DNA from: Cristatella mucedo
Lineage: Eukaryota > Bryozoa > Phylactolaemata > Cristatellidae
Assembly (NCBI GenBank): GCA_009760855.2
Contig: WPIO01000047.1
Coordinates: 2,436,001 to 2,500,000 of the forward strand
DNA length: 64,000 bases
Direction: 5' to 3'
The position numbers were made by a program, and so were the translations under genes. Below the pieces are notes generated by a model. That model saw only the letters and a program-made list of their open reading frames with translations. It did no database searches and had not been told where the DNA came from. Position 1 is the stretch's first letter, and each line of letters begins with the position of its first letter. Of this stretch, positions 1-12,372 are shown piece by piece.

Positions 1-790
1 ACAAGCAGAGACACTCTACCCATGTCTGCATTCCTAAGTAGTTCGTTGTATACCCGAAGCAGTGCTGACTCTGTGGAGTGATTATCTCTAAAGCCAGACA
101 AGAACTTACTAGCAAGGTGTGAGGTTTCGATATACGAGTTCAGCTGGTCTGCCACGGCCAGTTGCAGTCTATTTGATAGAAATGGTAAAAGGGAGACTGG
201 GCGGTAGTTGCTTAAGTTCTGTTGGTCTGGTGTCGATTTCTTGAGAAGTGGCCTGACTACAGCTTTTTTGAAAATTGCTTGGACATGACCTGAGGCTAAT
301 GACATATTAATGATGTTAGTTGTGCATGGCAGCAGCAGATCAATGCAACGTAGGAGCAGGACAGTGGGAATAGGGTCGAGAGAACTTTTAGTCTTCTTTG
401 ATTGAGATACGAAATTTAGGAATAGATCACATAGTGATCTGCATAAATGCAGACATTGAGGTACAGCCAGGAACCGAGGAACAGCATTCTAGTGGGGAGG
501 TTGTCATCGCAGGAATGAATTCCCCTATCTTGTCTATCTTCTGCAAAAAGAATCGAGAGAAGCGATCGGCTAGATCATCACGAGGATCATCAGGTAAGGA
601 GCTAATCTGAGAATTGTTTAAGAGATGGCTTATTGTCATCAGCTATTTTGGATTGTGCATCTGTAATTCAACAATGTTTCCATAGAAGCTAGACTTGGCC
701 ATTGCTAGGATTGATCGGTACGGCCTACAGTAGTTTTCATATGCCTGTCGATGGAAAATTAGTCCGGATATTTTGTCCTAAGCTTTTCGA
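1..790 (-). mobile_element. Family A LINE (CR1/L2-type) fragment, start of RT and EN-RT linker
   Basis: Read on the minus strand this encodes the start of a CR1/L2-type reverse transcriptase (a line close to 'NLSNYRPVSLLPFLS', near 170-230) and, upstream of it, the endonuclease-RT linker (ORF at 427-639 with 'DDLADRFSRFF'). The same protein blocks recur at 14,940-15,527 and 32,312-32,563. The copy runs out of the window on the left and stops near 790, where a separate family A 3' region begins. It is not one open frame, so it is a dead relic. Confidence 0.8.
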
Positions 791-799
791 ACTCGGCTG

Positions 800-2205
800 T
801 GGTTGCACACTTAATAAGCAACAGAAATACTATGATTAGCCGCCCTAAGCACAGGGTCAACTGGCAGTGATGATTAGTCACAGCATGCCAAATGTGGGGT
901 CAACTAATCACGTAAAGGACGAATCAAATGGATAAACTATTTTCGTGGTGAAAACATTTGTTTTGGTTTTCTTTTTTACTTCGCGATAAAGTCAGGGGAT
1001 GTTGTGAGGCAAGTCGGAAGTCAGTTCCAGGTTTTGGTAACAAACGAACAAAAAGATTGTAGGTTGGCAGGAGACTCAAAAGAGATTTCCAAAAAAGAAT
1101 GGTATGATGCTTACCCTGGTAGGAAAGAAGATTCGATAGGAAGGCTAGAGCAAGAGAAGAATGAAGAGACGTGTCTGCGAGGGACAGAACATTGAAGTCG
1201 ATGCATCGCTTCATTGGATCCTGGCTTGGTAGGAGAGAATTGACGTGATTTCGCCACTCCCAAGCTCAAGCTGCAGACATGCCTAGCGGCTGAGTTTTTT
1301 GCCACCTGTAAGAGCCTCATTGAGCTGGCCTTTAGACCAGCAAGCAGGGAGTTTCGGAAGTCGAGACGGGATGTCACAAATGCAAGGACCTATTTAGACA
1401 TGGAATTCCTGTCTATTGCAGCAGTTTTTTTTTATCAAAGTTGTATAGCTGAGAGTGTTGGCCGACTTGGCTGTTGAGTTTATTTGGTCGTCTTAGAAAA
1501 GACGACTTTGCAACAAGATGTTCAATTTCGAAATGCGTCAGCTCGATACTTGAGCTGGCAGAGCCGATCGGGAGCTTTAACGCTGTTTTTATCGGGATCT
1601 TGCTTAGTTTGCATGTAATCAGTACGTTGGTTCTAATCAAGATTCACTTCAATGAATTTTACTGCCATACATGTGTGGATTGAGTCAATACATGCATCAA
1701 TAAAGTTGAGAGAATACGACGTACTAAAGAACTGGAGCAATCAAAGCAATGGTACAAGCAAATGTAATTTGTATAGATGTGAAATCCTAGATTGTGCTCG
1801 GCAATCACATCGGCAAGTGGAAAAGCATGAACCGAGAAAGGAACGGGAAAAAGCACAGCATCTTGAAGTACCTAATACTCCAGATGAGTCTTTGATTATC
1901 TGTGCTCATTCACATCCACGCTCTGGAGTATCTCAAGGAGAAAACATTTAAACAATTGCAATGCAGTGCCAGTGATGCCCAGATGAGATGTGTGACGCTC
2001 ACGAAGGAATTGATGATCGATTGTATAAAAAGACGCCACAATTTTCAGCAAAACAAGCACCGAAGCTGTACCTAATTATGCATTGCTAAATAGGTCGTTA
2101 TGTATTAGAAGCAACTCCAAATTTCCTTGCAAATTGGCTTTAAAACTAGATTCCAACCCACTAGATGGTCTGAAGTTTCAATATATGAGTTCAGCTGGTC
2201 TTTCT
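800..2205 (-). mobile_element. Family A LINE fragment, 3' UTR to RT palm
   Basis: This minus-strand relic starts inside the family A 3' UTR (short blocks 'cacagggtcaac' and 'aaaggacgaatca') without the terminal stem-loop. It runs through the C-terminal part of the RT to the palm and ends near the block 'gagttcagctggtct'. The reading is broken into several short frames (1,111-1,377, 1,413-1,640, 1,659-1,856). It overlaps in element coordinates with the copy at 1-790, so the two are separate insertions. Confidence 0.7.
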
Positions 2206-3644
2206 TCCTGGCATATTGGAGGTTCATGAACTTTCACGACATATTATAACTTCTTGCAAACCGTCATGAGAAGAGACACGTGAGTGATATTACACCTTCT
2301 GCTCATTTTCTTAAGGCGGCTGGTTTAGCCGCATCAAGAAAGTGATTTTTAGGACATGATTAATGTAATGAACAGGATGTTAGTGTCACCTACAGACGTA
2401 CATTTTTAGACACCTAAAGACAATTGAATAGGGTTACAAGTTCAGAAAGCTAAAATGCTCAGCTCTCTGACCTTAACATTGCACGGTAGATATTAATTTA
2501 TGTTGCTGATGCAATCGCCAAGCTTTTAGTTCTATTCTAGAGAAACACAGCTTCATATATGGATGTCAAGACACCACATTTTAGGCTTTTACTGTTAGTG
2601 CTTCTTTTTAATAGCTCGTGTTTTCGAAGCTAAGAATTACTGTACCGTGGTAGTTTTTAAATTTACATAACTTTGAGCCTTACCTATACCAAACGCTACT
2701 ATGTATCAGAAGCAGGAAAGCATAACCTATTTGTTTCATACCTTTATTATCTACATGGAAACTTGTAAAATCAGATGGATGATAGTGTATTTCATTACAA
2801 TGTAACCGCGGCAGTGCCTTCAAATTTCGGACAATATTCTTCTGATTGAATGCAGTTGTTCTTATATTGAAATACCACACGTAGAATGTTGATCTCAATG
2901 TCTTAGAATAAGGTTAGCCAGAAAGTTGGATAGATTCATCAAAGGACAGCGGCAAGACAGGTGTTTCAAAATGATAGGGAAACGTAACAAAAAATGTGAT
3001 AAAATAAAAGCTGCCGTCGCCTACAATCTTGAGGTACATGAAATCCGCAGTTACTGTCTATTATTTCTAGTGTATGCAAACCCTAGCAGGCCACAAATGA
3101 AGCGCTAGGTCTTTCACCTTTAATTTCCCGCAGTGGTTTATCATCGGTTCAGTTCCATCTTATATTTATACCGAGTGTAGGGCAAAGTGATTGCGTCCTA
3201 TGGCATTGCCTATCACTTCGATGCAACGTACACGGAGAAATATGTATCGTTCAAACCCACATAATCTGAAAAATAGAATGCTAAAATAAAGCTTTTCTTA
3301 AAGATATTCTTTTCTACACTTCTGAAAATATCTTAATGAGAAGTGAAATTAATCTGAGGTTCTACTAGTAGGATAGCCAAAGGAATCGGGTGTAATAGGA
3401 AACTTCTTTATATCTAATTACACACATTCTTTACTTAGACCCATTAGAGAACAAAACCACTATCTTATGAAACTTTGCGATGGCTGTTTAATTTATTGAA
3501 TAGTTTTCCTTTTCAGAATATGTCATTAATGTAGCAATTTTCGTCAGCTCTTCGTTGAATGTTTAGCCATTTTTATTCCCTCTAAATTTTTAATAATTGT
3601 CTTTCGCTTTATGCCTAGTCAGGTCTAGCATTAGCAACTAGTGG
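2206..3644. other. No gene recognised
   Basis: AT-rich sequence with only short scattered ORFs (the longest are about 60-70 codons). I see no splice-supported exon, RNA gene or recognisable repeat here. Confidence 0.5.
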
Positions 3645-4017
3645 TGGCAGGGGTCTATAGATTCCCTGGTACAAAAAAGGCAGATTTCAGACCGTGCATT
3701 CAGTTCGAACGCTCCCAAAGCCTGGTACTCCCCCCCCGACCTGCGTAAGAACATCCCCTGACCTGACCACATTTAAAAAGAACTTAAAGACGAACCTATT
3801 TAGGACAGCATTTAGTGGGTCCCTATGATTCGTCCTTCATGTGCTTATGCGTGCTGACACTGTGCATGTCACCCCTAACCATGTTATTCATTTTGTTCAT
3901 TTATCAGGCATGATATTACTCACCATTAAATGGCATTTCCGTTTCCAGCAAATGTAAAGTGCCTAGAAAGAGATTGAGTTCTCCGAGGGCACTTTATCAA
4001 GTGCATTATTATTACAA
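3645..4017 (+). mobile_element. Family A LINE 3' end
   Basis: A 5'-truncated plus-strand copy with the last part of ORF2 (the region coding for 'AWYSPPDLR...' and the frames after it), the 3' UTR, the terminal stem-loop at 3,956-3,995 and a short ATT tail. The stem arms are AAAGTGCC and GGCACTTT. They differ from the usual AAAGCGCC/GGCGCTTT by a paired change. The UTR lacks one of two short direct repeats that are present at 10,020-10,100. Confidence 0.85.
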
Positions 4018-6049
4018 GTTTTTACTATTCAAACTCAATTGTGTGTTCTAGAAATTTTCCGTCGACACACAGACAAATGTAGATGTTTACTTTTGCTGAT
4101 TACTTTGCTTAGGAAACATGCCCGATACGTTGGATTTCACGTTTAGCTCATTCAATTTACCTCGTGGCTCAAATATATTGAACCAAGCGTATTAAAGATC
4201 ACTTAAAGTATTTTTTTCTTAAATTTTTGTTTATTTCTAACACTTACTATTACCTAATGTTACTGCATATACGACCTTAAGCATATTTCTCTTTAAGCTC
4301 AATTAAATATATTACTCCTTTGATATAAGCATTGTCAGGTAATTACAAGATTTAGGAAACTTTAAAATTGAAACGATATTTAATGCCTAATCATAACCAC
4401 CTCTAGTTATTCACCTATCTAATATACTCTCAATGGCGAAATGCCGGAGTAGCTACATTTAGAAATTTTGTGGAAGAGTTTGCACTTCCGAGTAATTACG
4501 ATTTACGCACCAGACAAGATAGACTGTGATTTAGCGAAGATGAAATCATTAATCTAGTTAGGAATACCAAGTTTAGGCTTTACAGCACAAAATAAAAGTC
4601 ATAACACACTGATCATTGATTTTTATACCAGTATAAATGTATATTATTCTCACCTTTCGTAGTTAAGGCCACGGGTAGAATGTTGAATAGAAGAGTGATA
4701 AAATGCACTGTAAAAGTCCAAAAGGCTCAAGCTGAATGTTCGTTTAACCATGACTATTAAAACCAGTAGATTCAATATAAGTTTCAACAGCTAAAGTATT
4801 TCCTACTAAGCCTCCTCTCGACCAGACTCTTAGCTCATGACTGCAAAACCGGAAAGCGTTCAGCCGCTCTTTAGCTCGAATCCAAAGCTATTTCCCTACA
4901 AAAGTTATTAGGCCACTGCATCAATAAATTAGTTTCTATTACCAGGAATAAAGCTTGTAGTAACTAAAGCCGCTGCTGTTTTGCTAAGGCTGCAAAGTAA
5001 TGTTAAACATGACAGTGAATTCGTGGATGTTCGCATTTTCTTGGTAGTCCACAGAGTAGTTAGGGGTATGTCACATAATGATATCAGGTACTGCCCGTTT
5101 GCCAGACAAGACTTGTGACCACTCAAGCATCCGTTCACTCTTGGAGTTCAGACAGGAGAATGAGAAAGACACTTCACTCTGGTGTGAGAATAAGCGCACT
5201 CGGCCGTAACACGGCATCGAGAGTAGCTGTTTATTGTGGACTGGATAGTAGCCTTTTTACGAGTCTATACGGATCTTTTACGGGGCCCAAACCTGCACTA
5301 CCAAATTAAACTTAGCGAACAGTGAAAATCTTGGTAACTGTATCAGGCCGTATGCACGCGATCACGGGTGAAGGTCCCATTTCCGGATTCTGGATTGCTA
5401 AAGCTCAGCAAGATAACAGCTTCTAGCAGAATAGCCATACGAGTTCAACTGTTCAGTCGAAGTTACACTTAGTTTTTTGCTGCCATTAATTAGATCGGTC
5501 TCTTTTCCGAAGCTAAGTCTTTAGCTCTAGCTAATGAAGCTCCATTCATGACCTCTTTCAGTGACGTGACTTTTATTTTCTCTATGTTCGGAACTTGGTG
5601 GCTGTTCACTGGAGGGAGCGTATAGAGGGAGTGTCCACTTAAAGTAAAGGTGTGTTAATGATCTTCAAAGCTTATGCAGGTAATATTTTAATTACTTTAT
5701 CTTGATATCCAAGTATTTGTGAAGGGTCAATTGAGAATTTGTAACTAAATCTAAATTTTGCATGTGCATTAAATGGATATTAGGTACTTTACTGGCGCCA
5801 TTCACAAGTACCTGTCAGTAATCATAATCATACTAGCATTTTAAGAGGAAGAAGACTAACAATAGAATAATATTAGGTCGTTGAAACAGTGCTCTAAGAG
5901 TAATGTGTGAATAACATGCTTAGAACAGTAGGAACAGACGTGAGAGAGTATACTCAGAACTACTGATTAGAAGATACCCACACAGTTGAAAGCACTGAAT
6001 AATACTATCACTTATAATACTAGTAAATAAAAAAAATGTGCATGTAACC
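4018..6049. other. No gene recognised
   Basis: About 2 kb of AT-rich sequence. ORFs up to about 70 codons occur near 4,929-5,309 on both strands, but none has splice signals or a known motif. I see no repeat shared with the rest of the window. Confidence 0.5.
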
Positions 6050-6510
6050 CTCACAGAAATTTATCTCTGTATAGGCACCTTACCTTTGCAGCAACGGAAG
6101 TATAATTGAATGGTTAGTAGTAGCATGCTTAATGACAACAGGCACAACTGGGTTAGAGATAACATGCCCAGAGTTTGCATGCAAATATCGTTAATGGCAG
6201 CATGCCCACTGTCAGCACGCGTAAGCACACTAAGAACGAATTACATGAACCCATTAAATGCTGTGATAAAAAAAGCGCTGTACGTTCTTTTTAAATGTCA
6301 TCGAGCCAGGGTGTGGCGACGCCAGTAAGAAGTGAGTTGCGGACTTTGGGAGTACAGCCTCTACAAGCACTGTATCCAAAAGATTTAAGGTTCGTACATG
6401 GTGTAAGCAAAAGATTAGACTCAGAAAAGCAGGTGGTACGATGCTTAGTTGTGTAGGGAGTAGATGAGATATGTCAATTGGAGCCAATGAATGAAGGACC
6501 TAAAAGTGGT
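6050..6510 (-). mobile_element. Family A LINE 3' fragment, diverged
   Basis: The 3' UTR and last part of ORF2 are recognisable in reverse: 'tttgcagcaa', 'attgaatggt', the repeated 'cagcatgc' blocks, 'ggtggtacgatgctt' near 6,431 and 'gagccaatgaatgaagg' near 6,481. It is more diverged than most copies and no longer has a clear terminal stem. Confidence 0.7.
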
Positions 6511-7400
6511 GGCGATGACAACTGTATCTACTGTCCTAAGAGAATGAAATGTCGAGGCTGTGTGCTTAAATATATCCTGAAAAAGAACCATTCAACTTGG
6601 GAAAGTGATACCGTAAACAATTTTCACATAAATAAGCACGTAGCCAGCAGTGGACCAGGCAAGGATAGTAAGTAAAGGGTGGGCGCTTAGCTTTTTCAAA
6701 TGTCACCAAGTCAGGAAATGTCAAGATATCAGGAGTTGCGACTTTCAGGATTTTAAGGCTTGCAAACCAGTGGCTCGGTGTTCAAAGGATCCGCGGCTTG
6801 TCAGAGCGGCAGTGGACCGAGCAGAAGCAGAGGAGTTAGTGGCTCCATACAAAGCTTGATTAGGACTCTTGTAGGATAGGTAGTCTGAAGTCGAAGTGTG
6901 ACTCGCGATCTAGATGTGTGGTACCGAACTTTTAATCGTTACGATGTTTGGTAAATAGAAAGCGAAAGTCACTGGAAAGTTATAAAGTGTGAAGTTGACC
7001 TCGTCAGCATTACTCGATTGCCGGAGAAGGGCTGCTGAAAGCTCGACGAGCAGGCCTACATAAGTCACATCCTAGAATGTGTCTAGATTTGAGAAATTGT
7101 TTGTGCTTTCGCTAGAGTCATGTTGTTGCTTGCGTTTCCTTTGGCACATTAGTGACCAGTTCCAACCTCTTAGCACAGGCAAAAGCCTGCATACATTTAC
7201 CGCGTTCTGCAGCTATGCCATTCAATAGGGCTAATGTAAACAGAAGACCGGACTCATAAAACTGACTAGCGGCGGCAATAAAGAGGAGTTGCTAATAGGA
7301 CTTTACATGATTTAATGACAAACTGGTCTCGAAACTGTTTTTAAATCGACCCATTTTACTTCTTTTGACAGAAGATACCTCTAGAATTTAGAAAGCTGTT
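6511..7400. other. No gene; possible further family A trace at 6,685-6,770
   Basis: The block around 6,685-6,770 weakly resembles the family A region normally reading 'ttttaaatgtggtcaagtcagg' but is badly degraded. The remainder shows nothing I can name. Confidence 0.3.
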
Positions 7401-7405
7401 TCCAA

Positions 7406-7595
7406 GGTTACACACACACAGACACACACATGCACGAGCTCGCACACACACACCCGCCCATATATATATATATATATATATATCAATAAATATATAAATT
7501 TATATATATATATATATATAAATGTATATAAATATAAATACAAATAAATAAATAAATAAATAAATAAATACATATATATATATATTTATATATGC
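7406..7595. repeat. Compound microsatellite (CA)n-(TA)n-(AAAT)n-(TA)n
   Basis: CA-rich runs at about 7,411-7,453 are followed by TA runs, a run of AAAT units near 7,543-7,570 and TA again. The AAAT part is on the tail side of the minus-strand SINE at 7,600-7,775 and is probably that SINE's (ATTT)n tail, from which the rest may have expanded. Confidence 0.9.
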
Positions 7596-7599
7596 GTGT

Positions 7600-7775
7600 T
7601 TGTGTGGGTTCGTTATCTGAGTTAACAGCCTCGTTGTTTAGCTTCAGCGGAGCCTTAGCGGCAATTTATCACTTCTTGCATTTGGGAATAATGGATTGCC
7701 CAGTAAAGGATTAGAACCCACGCCCCCAGTCGTAAAGAGCGAGTGCCTTTTTCTCATCGGTTATCATGGTTGCGG
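7600..7775 (-). mobile_element. tRNA-derived SINE, copy 1, diverged
   Basis: Read in reverse it starts with a tRNA-like head containing a B-box-like 'cgtgggttctaatcc' and has the family body ('gccgctaaggctccgctga', 'gaggctgttaactcag'). It ends in AAAT/ATTT repeats. The order of blocks matches the better preserved copy at 27,872-28,052. It is a retroposed element, not a functional tRNA. Confidence 0.65.
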
Positions 7776-8847
7776 CGTAGCGTTGGAGATGTTGCTGACC
7801 ATTTATTATTGGTAAAACAGTAGTAAGCTTATCCAATTTTCGATGGAATTACGTACTGCACGAATGTCCCACAGCAATATGTAAACAAACAACAAACTGC
7901 TAGATATTCAGCCGTCTAAAGCAAACGGAATGAGAGTACGCATAAATGTAAGCATGAATGACACATAATAACCGTTCTTGTGCGAACCAGAAGTGTGAGA
8001 CTTTATCAAAAACCAAGACAGTACATCAATTTTGACCGCAAAGCTACTTGAGTTAAAGAAAGCAAATGTATATTTGAGAAACTGTCGCAGCCAACAAGGA
8101 GCAAAAAAAACCTAAAATGCATGTTGGCAAAGACAAAACCCGTTTAAAGCCTGGTGCTAGTCAACTCCACAGGTATAGATAATTTGTAAAAAGCTCAAAT
8201 AATGGATTATTATGAATATGAAAGAATGCTTTATAAAAAAGCTCAATTTCTGCAAGAGTCTGAATGAAATTTCCAAGTATGAGCTGATCTAATAGTTTGC
8301 TTACATTCAATCTCAACGATAGAGCTTAATTTAATTGTCCGGCTGTGACAGCACTGCTACCATGTATTCTGGGTATGCGCCGGACCTTCAAGCGGTCTAT
8401 TCAACCGATTAGGAAATTGGCAAATAACACATGCCATAATGGGTTTTGATTTGGAACTGAAAGGATCCATACGAAGTTAATTAATTTTAATCATGATTAT
8501 AAGGAGATTCTACGAATTAAAAATAGCTGATTGTACTGAGCGAAGGTCTATAAAAGAGCTTCTTTAGCCAAACGTTTTCCATTTCCATCTAGGCGCCGGT
8601 CGCGGTTGGACTACGAATTTAACGCCTTCCGACTAAAACTGGTGGAGCTGGTGTGAAAAAGTAAAATACAAAGCTCGTTTGCTTGCATTACGCTTTTAGT
8701 TTCTGATGATTTTTAGGACGTTTTAATTACGCGCTTTCGCCTTTTTATTAAATGCTAACGTGCTAACTTTTAGACCCAGTCTTCATTCGGTCGCACGGAT
8801 AAAGCTAGTATAACTTTGCGTTGTTCTTTTATATGCTTATCTAGTAT
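7776..8847. other. No gene; possible LINE trace near 8,590
   Basis: Mostly unassigned AT-rich sequence. Near 8,595-8,625 a short plus-strand stretch could read like the LINE motif 'SRLDY', which would extend the next family A copy to the left, but the link is too weak to call. Confidence 0.3.
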
Positions 8848-9350
8848 AATAATCAACTTCAAGGTTTTGTCGCTCACTTTTAGGTCCCTTCATTCTTTGG
8901 CTCGAGTCTACCTACAGATTTACTTCCCCACCATGCTTAGCGTCGTACCTCCCGCTTCTCTGAATCTAATCGTTTACCTATACATTGTATAAACCATTAA
9001 TCTTTTTGAGACCAAGATTTTAGTTCGTATACTCATAAAGCCTGGAATTCACTCCCGGCTTGCTTATCGACATCTCCTGACTTGATCACATTTACAACGA
9101 ATTAATATATCATCTATTTATCACAGCATTAAGTGGGTCCATGCGATTAATTTTTTATGTGCATATGAATGGTGCCGATATGTATGCTGTCAGTAACCTT
9201 TTCACATGACGATCTAGCCATGTCATTCTTTTGAGTGAGGATGCTAACAATAACCATTCAATCGTGCTTTTTTTGCAGCAAATGTAAAGTGCTTATATAG
9301 ATATTGAGTTCTTTGAGTGAGCTATATCAAGTGTATTATTTCTATTACAC
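8848..9350 (+). mobile_element. Family A LINE 3' fragment
   Basis: The plus strand carries the ORF2 C-terminal region ('ttttgtcgctcacttttagg' is shared with the copy at 49,400), then the 3' UTR and a degenerate terminal stem-loop with an ATT-type end near 9,346. Several frameshifts are present. Confidence 0.8.
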
Positions 9351-9602
9351 GCTATTATTGTAATAATGAATTTTAGTTTGAATTACCATTAGCATTCGTA
9401 ACCAGACTGTTTGTAGCTAAACCACAAGAGATGCACTTGAAATCTTCAGTGCATTATTTGTTTAAAAAATGATCCACGAAATTCTTCTCAAGTTGATGCA
9501 CGTCAAGCTAAACGATCCGTTAATTAAGTATCACTCTCAATACATCAGCTAGGTATCTAAAGTTAAACAAAATTAGCTGACTTAGCAGCCTCATTTGTGT
9601 GT

Positions 9603-9618
9603 AGAGAGAGAGAGATAG

Positions 9619-9696
<78 letters not shown>
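9603..9696. repeat. (GA)n microsatellite
   Basis: An almost perfect GA run of about 90 bp with a few interruptions at the left. It produces long serine/leucine-only ORFs on the minus strand, which are not genes. Confidence 0.97.
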
Positions 9697-9837
9697 GAAC
9701 CTTAATGGATATAACCACAACTCCCTGTGGGCAATACATGATGGCATGATGCATGCTATGCTAAACATGATATGGCATGATACATGATAATTGCATCATT
9801 CAACCCAATACCTGTATCATATAGATCTGAGCACATG

Positions 9838-10237
9838 ACCTCCTGAGCGAAACCTGAAATCCTTTGGAGACCGTACATTTAGTTCGTATGCTCTCGAAGA
9901 CTGGAAATCCATCCCGACCTGCATCAGAACAACCCCTGACCTGACCACATTTAAAAAGAACTTAAAAACACCTATTTAAGACAGCATTCAGTGGGTCCCT
10001 GTGATTTGTCCTTCATGTGCTTATGCGTGCTGACACTGTGCATGCTGCCACTAACCACATTTGCATGCTGACCCAGTGCATGTTACCCCTAACCATGTTA
10101 TTCATTTTGTTTGTTTATCGAGCATGATATTACTTCCCATTCAATTGCATTTCCCTTTGCTGCAAATGTAAAGCGTTTAGAGAGAGATTGAGTTCTCTGA
10201 GAGTGCTTTATCAAGTGCATTATTATTATTATCATTA
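9838..10237 (+). mobile_element. Family A LINE 3' end
   Basis: This is a 5'-truncated copy holding the last ORF2 segment, the full 3' UTR with two short direct repeats (about 10,025-10,085), the terminal stem-loop at 10,170-10,209 and an ATT tail. Confidence 0.85.
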
Positions 10238-10384
10238 TTAAGTCTGGAAAGAACTGCATGATGCACCAAAATTTCAGTTGTTTTTGGATGAATACACTTC
10301 CTAAAGTGGTAGCTTGGCGAAATTTCAGTTGAACTTTTCAATGTCGGGAATTGCTTATAAAAGAGTCTGATCGGCCACAAATTC

Positions 10385-10780
10385 ATGAGTTTATAGTGGT
10401 GCAGTCAGATTACTGCAATATCTTTTTAAAAGGACTAACGGCCTGATTCCTTTATCCATTTGAACTGTTTCAAAATACATCAGGCTTTCGGATATGTCTT
10501 TATATGCATAGCTGCCAAATCATTTCATGTCAGTCTGACAGTTACTTTCTCTCTGCTAAGCATAGAATTTAATAAAATATCCTTACTCTGTCATACTAGC
10601 CGCTTTACTCACTTGTGGCAGTCTACCAATATGGCATCACGTTCAAAGTACTTTCACTCTACCCGGTCTACCTTTGCATCAAGTCCTCTCACTAAATGCC
10701 AATGGTTTTGTCATCTGGTATCGGTTTTTAGAAACATTTTTCCGGAACTCTTGCTGGGTTTTAGCATTCAATGCTAATAT
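10385..10780 (+). mobile_element. Possible third L2-like LINE relic
   Basis: The plus strand near 10,400 reads like 'QSDYCNIFLKGL', which resembles the 'SRLDYCNSLLAGLP' block of CR1/L2 elements. Near 10,570 it reads like 'IEFNKISLLCHTSRF', comparable to 'RIEFKILLLTFKAL'. The spacing is right for one element but the match is weak, and it does not follow family A or B closely. The 105-codon frame here (10,460-10,777) is best seen as part of this relic. Confidence 0.35.
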
Positions 10781-11039
10781 TTAAGGCTCAGCTGTAGAAT
10801 TCTCTTTTTTTTGTGATTTAATATTTTGCATTATAATTTCCATTGTTCTATAAGAAACCTATTGTTCTCTACTTTACCTGCACTTCAGTAAAATTGTTTC
10901 TTTCTCTATTTTGTATGCATAGTACTAAAAAGGGGCTAAATACTGGTTGTAGTATCAGCCTACTTTCTTTAGCATTAATGCATAAGTATAAAAACAGTTA
11001 CCTTCTGCTTTACTTGTCTAAGCAATTGTAATTTTTAGT

Positions 11040-11320
11040 CAACGACAAACAACTACTCTCCTGCTTTCGACTATGGCTAATCTTTTTCAGCAGTCCTCAG
11101 CTGCTCCTTCCATGCTACACATTACCTTATCTGCTCTCCTAAATCTGCTATACTTCCTTCTTCCTCTATGTTGGGTTAGATGAAGTCTGTTGGCTACTGA
11201 ATACTGGAATACTGAATACTGAATGTGTACCAAAGCTGCTTCGGCTGTGAGTGTGCTACACAAAACTCTCATGCATAACACTCACATAGCCTTTATTGCT
11301 TTGTGGAGTTGCAGAGCGAG
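11040..11320 (+). mobile_element. Family B LINE 3' end
   Basis: A 5'-truncated plus-strand copy. It has the family B C-terminus, the block 'gtctgttggctactgaat' with a small local triplication of 'tactgaata', then 'ctttgtggagttgcag' and 'gagatac', where the pentanucleotide tail begins. Confidence 0.85.
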
Positions 11321-11562
11321 ATACGTTATATTACATAACATCACATTACAATACCTTGCATACCACCACATGACATTACAGTAGATTACAATACATTACA
11401 TTACATTACTTAATTTCATTACATTGCTTTATATTTCATTATTTTACATACAATTGCATTAATTTACATTAAATTAATTTAAATTACATTGCAGTACATT
11501 AAAATACTTTACATTACATTAATTTATATCAGTTTTCATTACATTACATTACATTAGCTTTA
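11318..11562 (+). repeat. (ACATT)n pentanucleotide tail of the family B LINE
   Basis: About 240 bp of degenerate ACATT/ATTAC units directly follow the family B 3' end. Other B copies end in one to three ATTAC units (28,080, 35,445), so this is the element's own tail, expanded. Confidence 0.9.
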
Positions 11563-12351
11563 GAGTAATACTTATCTTAAAGCGACTTAATACAGCAATG
11601 GTTATCACTTGGCTTTCCAAAGGAAGCACGGTTATCGTTAGTAATAATCTTAATAATAATCACAATTCATAAGATTTTAGGGTTATTAGTGCGCCTGTCT
11701 TCATTTCTTTATTTCTCAGGGGAATACTGGTGTTGAATCAGTGGAATACCATTTTAGCGATAACATCGAGTTTTCCACAAATGATTGTTTGATATCCCGG
11801 GACCATTGGGTTGTTTACTGTTCATTCGACCGTTTGCTTCAATGTTTAGCAAGCCATTAGATGCTAACAAAAGACCTGTGCCGTTATGCTATACAAATGC
11901 AAATCATGTCAATCAGCTTTTTTAACTTCAGTTTACATATCGGCATAAAAGAACTAGCTGTTGCTATTGCTATGGCATACTGTGAGCAATTTGGAATTGC
12001 CAGCTTTGGTGCATGACCGGGTTTTGATATTTAAATACCTTACCCAGCTAGAACTTATAAAACTAACTTAACCAACTATCTCTTGAAATGCTTGCTAATG
12101 TAAAAGTATGATATTTGGTGTATTAAATAAATTTCATTGTAGGTAATATTTACTCTTAGTTAGGTACTTAATTCGCAGAAGAAATTTGTTCAAATAGCGA
12201 CTATTGCCGACTACATTGGTCACTTTCAGAATTATGTTTTGAGAAGGTATTTGATGTGCTTAAGGATGCAAATCTACATTAACTATGACACTAGATATAA
12301 TGAAGCATAATACAATACGCAAAATTGCTTTACCATAATTCTTTCTTGCAG
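11563..12351. other. No gene recognised
   Basis: AT-rich unassigned sequence. It ends in a pyrimidine-rich stretch and AG at 12,350-12,351 that could be the 3' splice site of the ORF that follows. Confidence 0.5.
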
Positions 12352-12372
12352 ATCACTGGTTAGTTTTTTGTC

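Noticed and set aside
9520-9768. Ser/Leu-rich ORFs
   Set aside because: They arise from the GA microsatellite; the same holds for the TC tract at 60,002-60,146.
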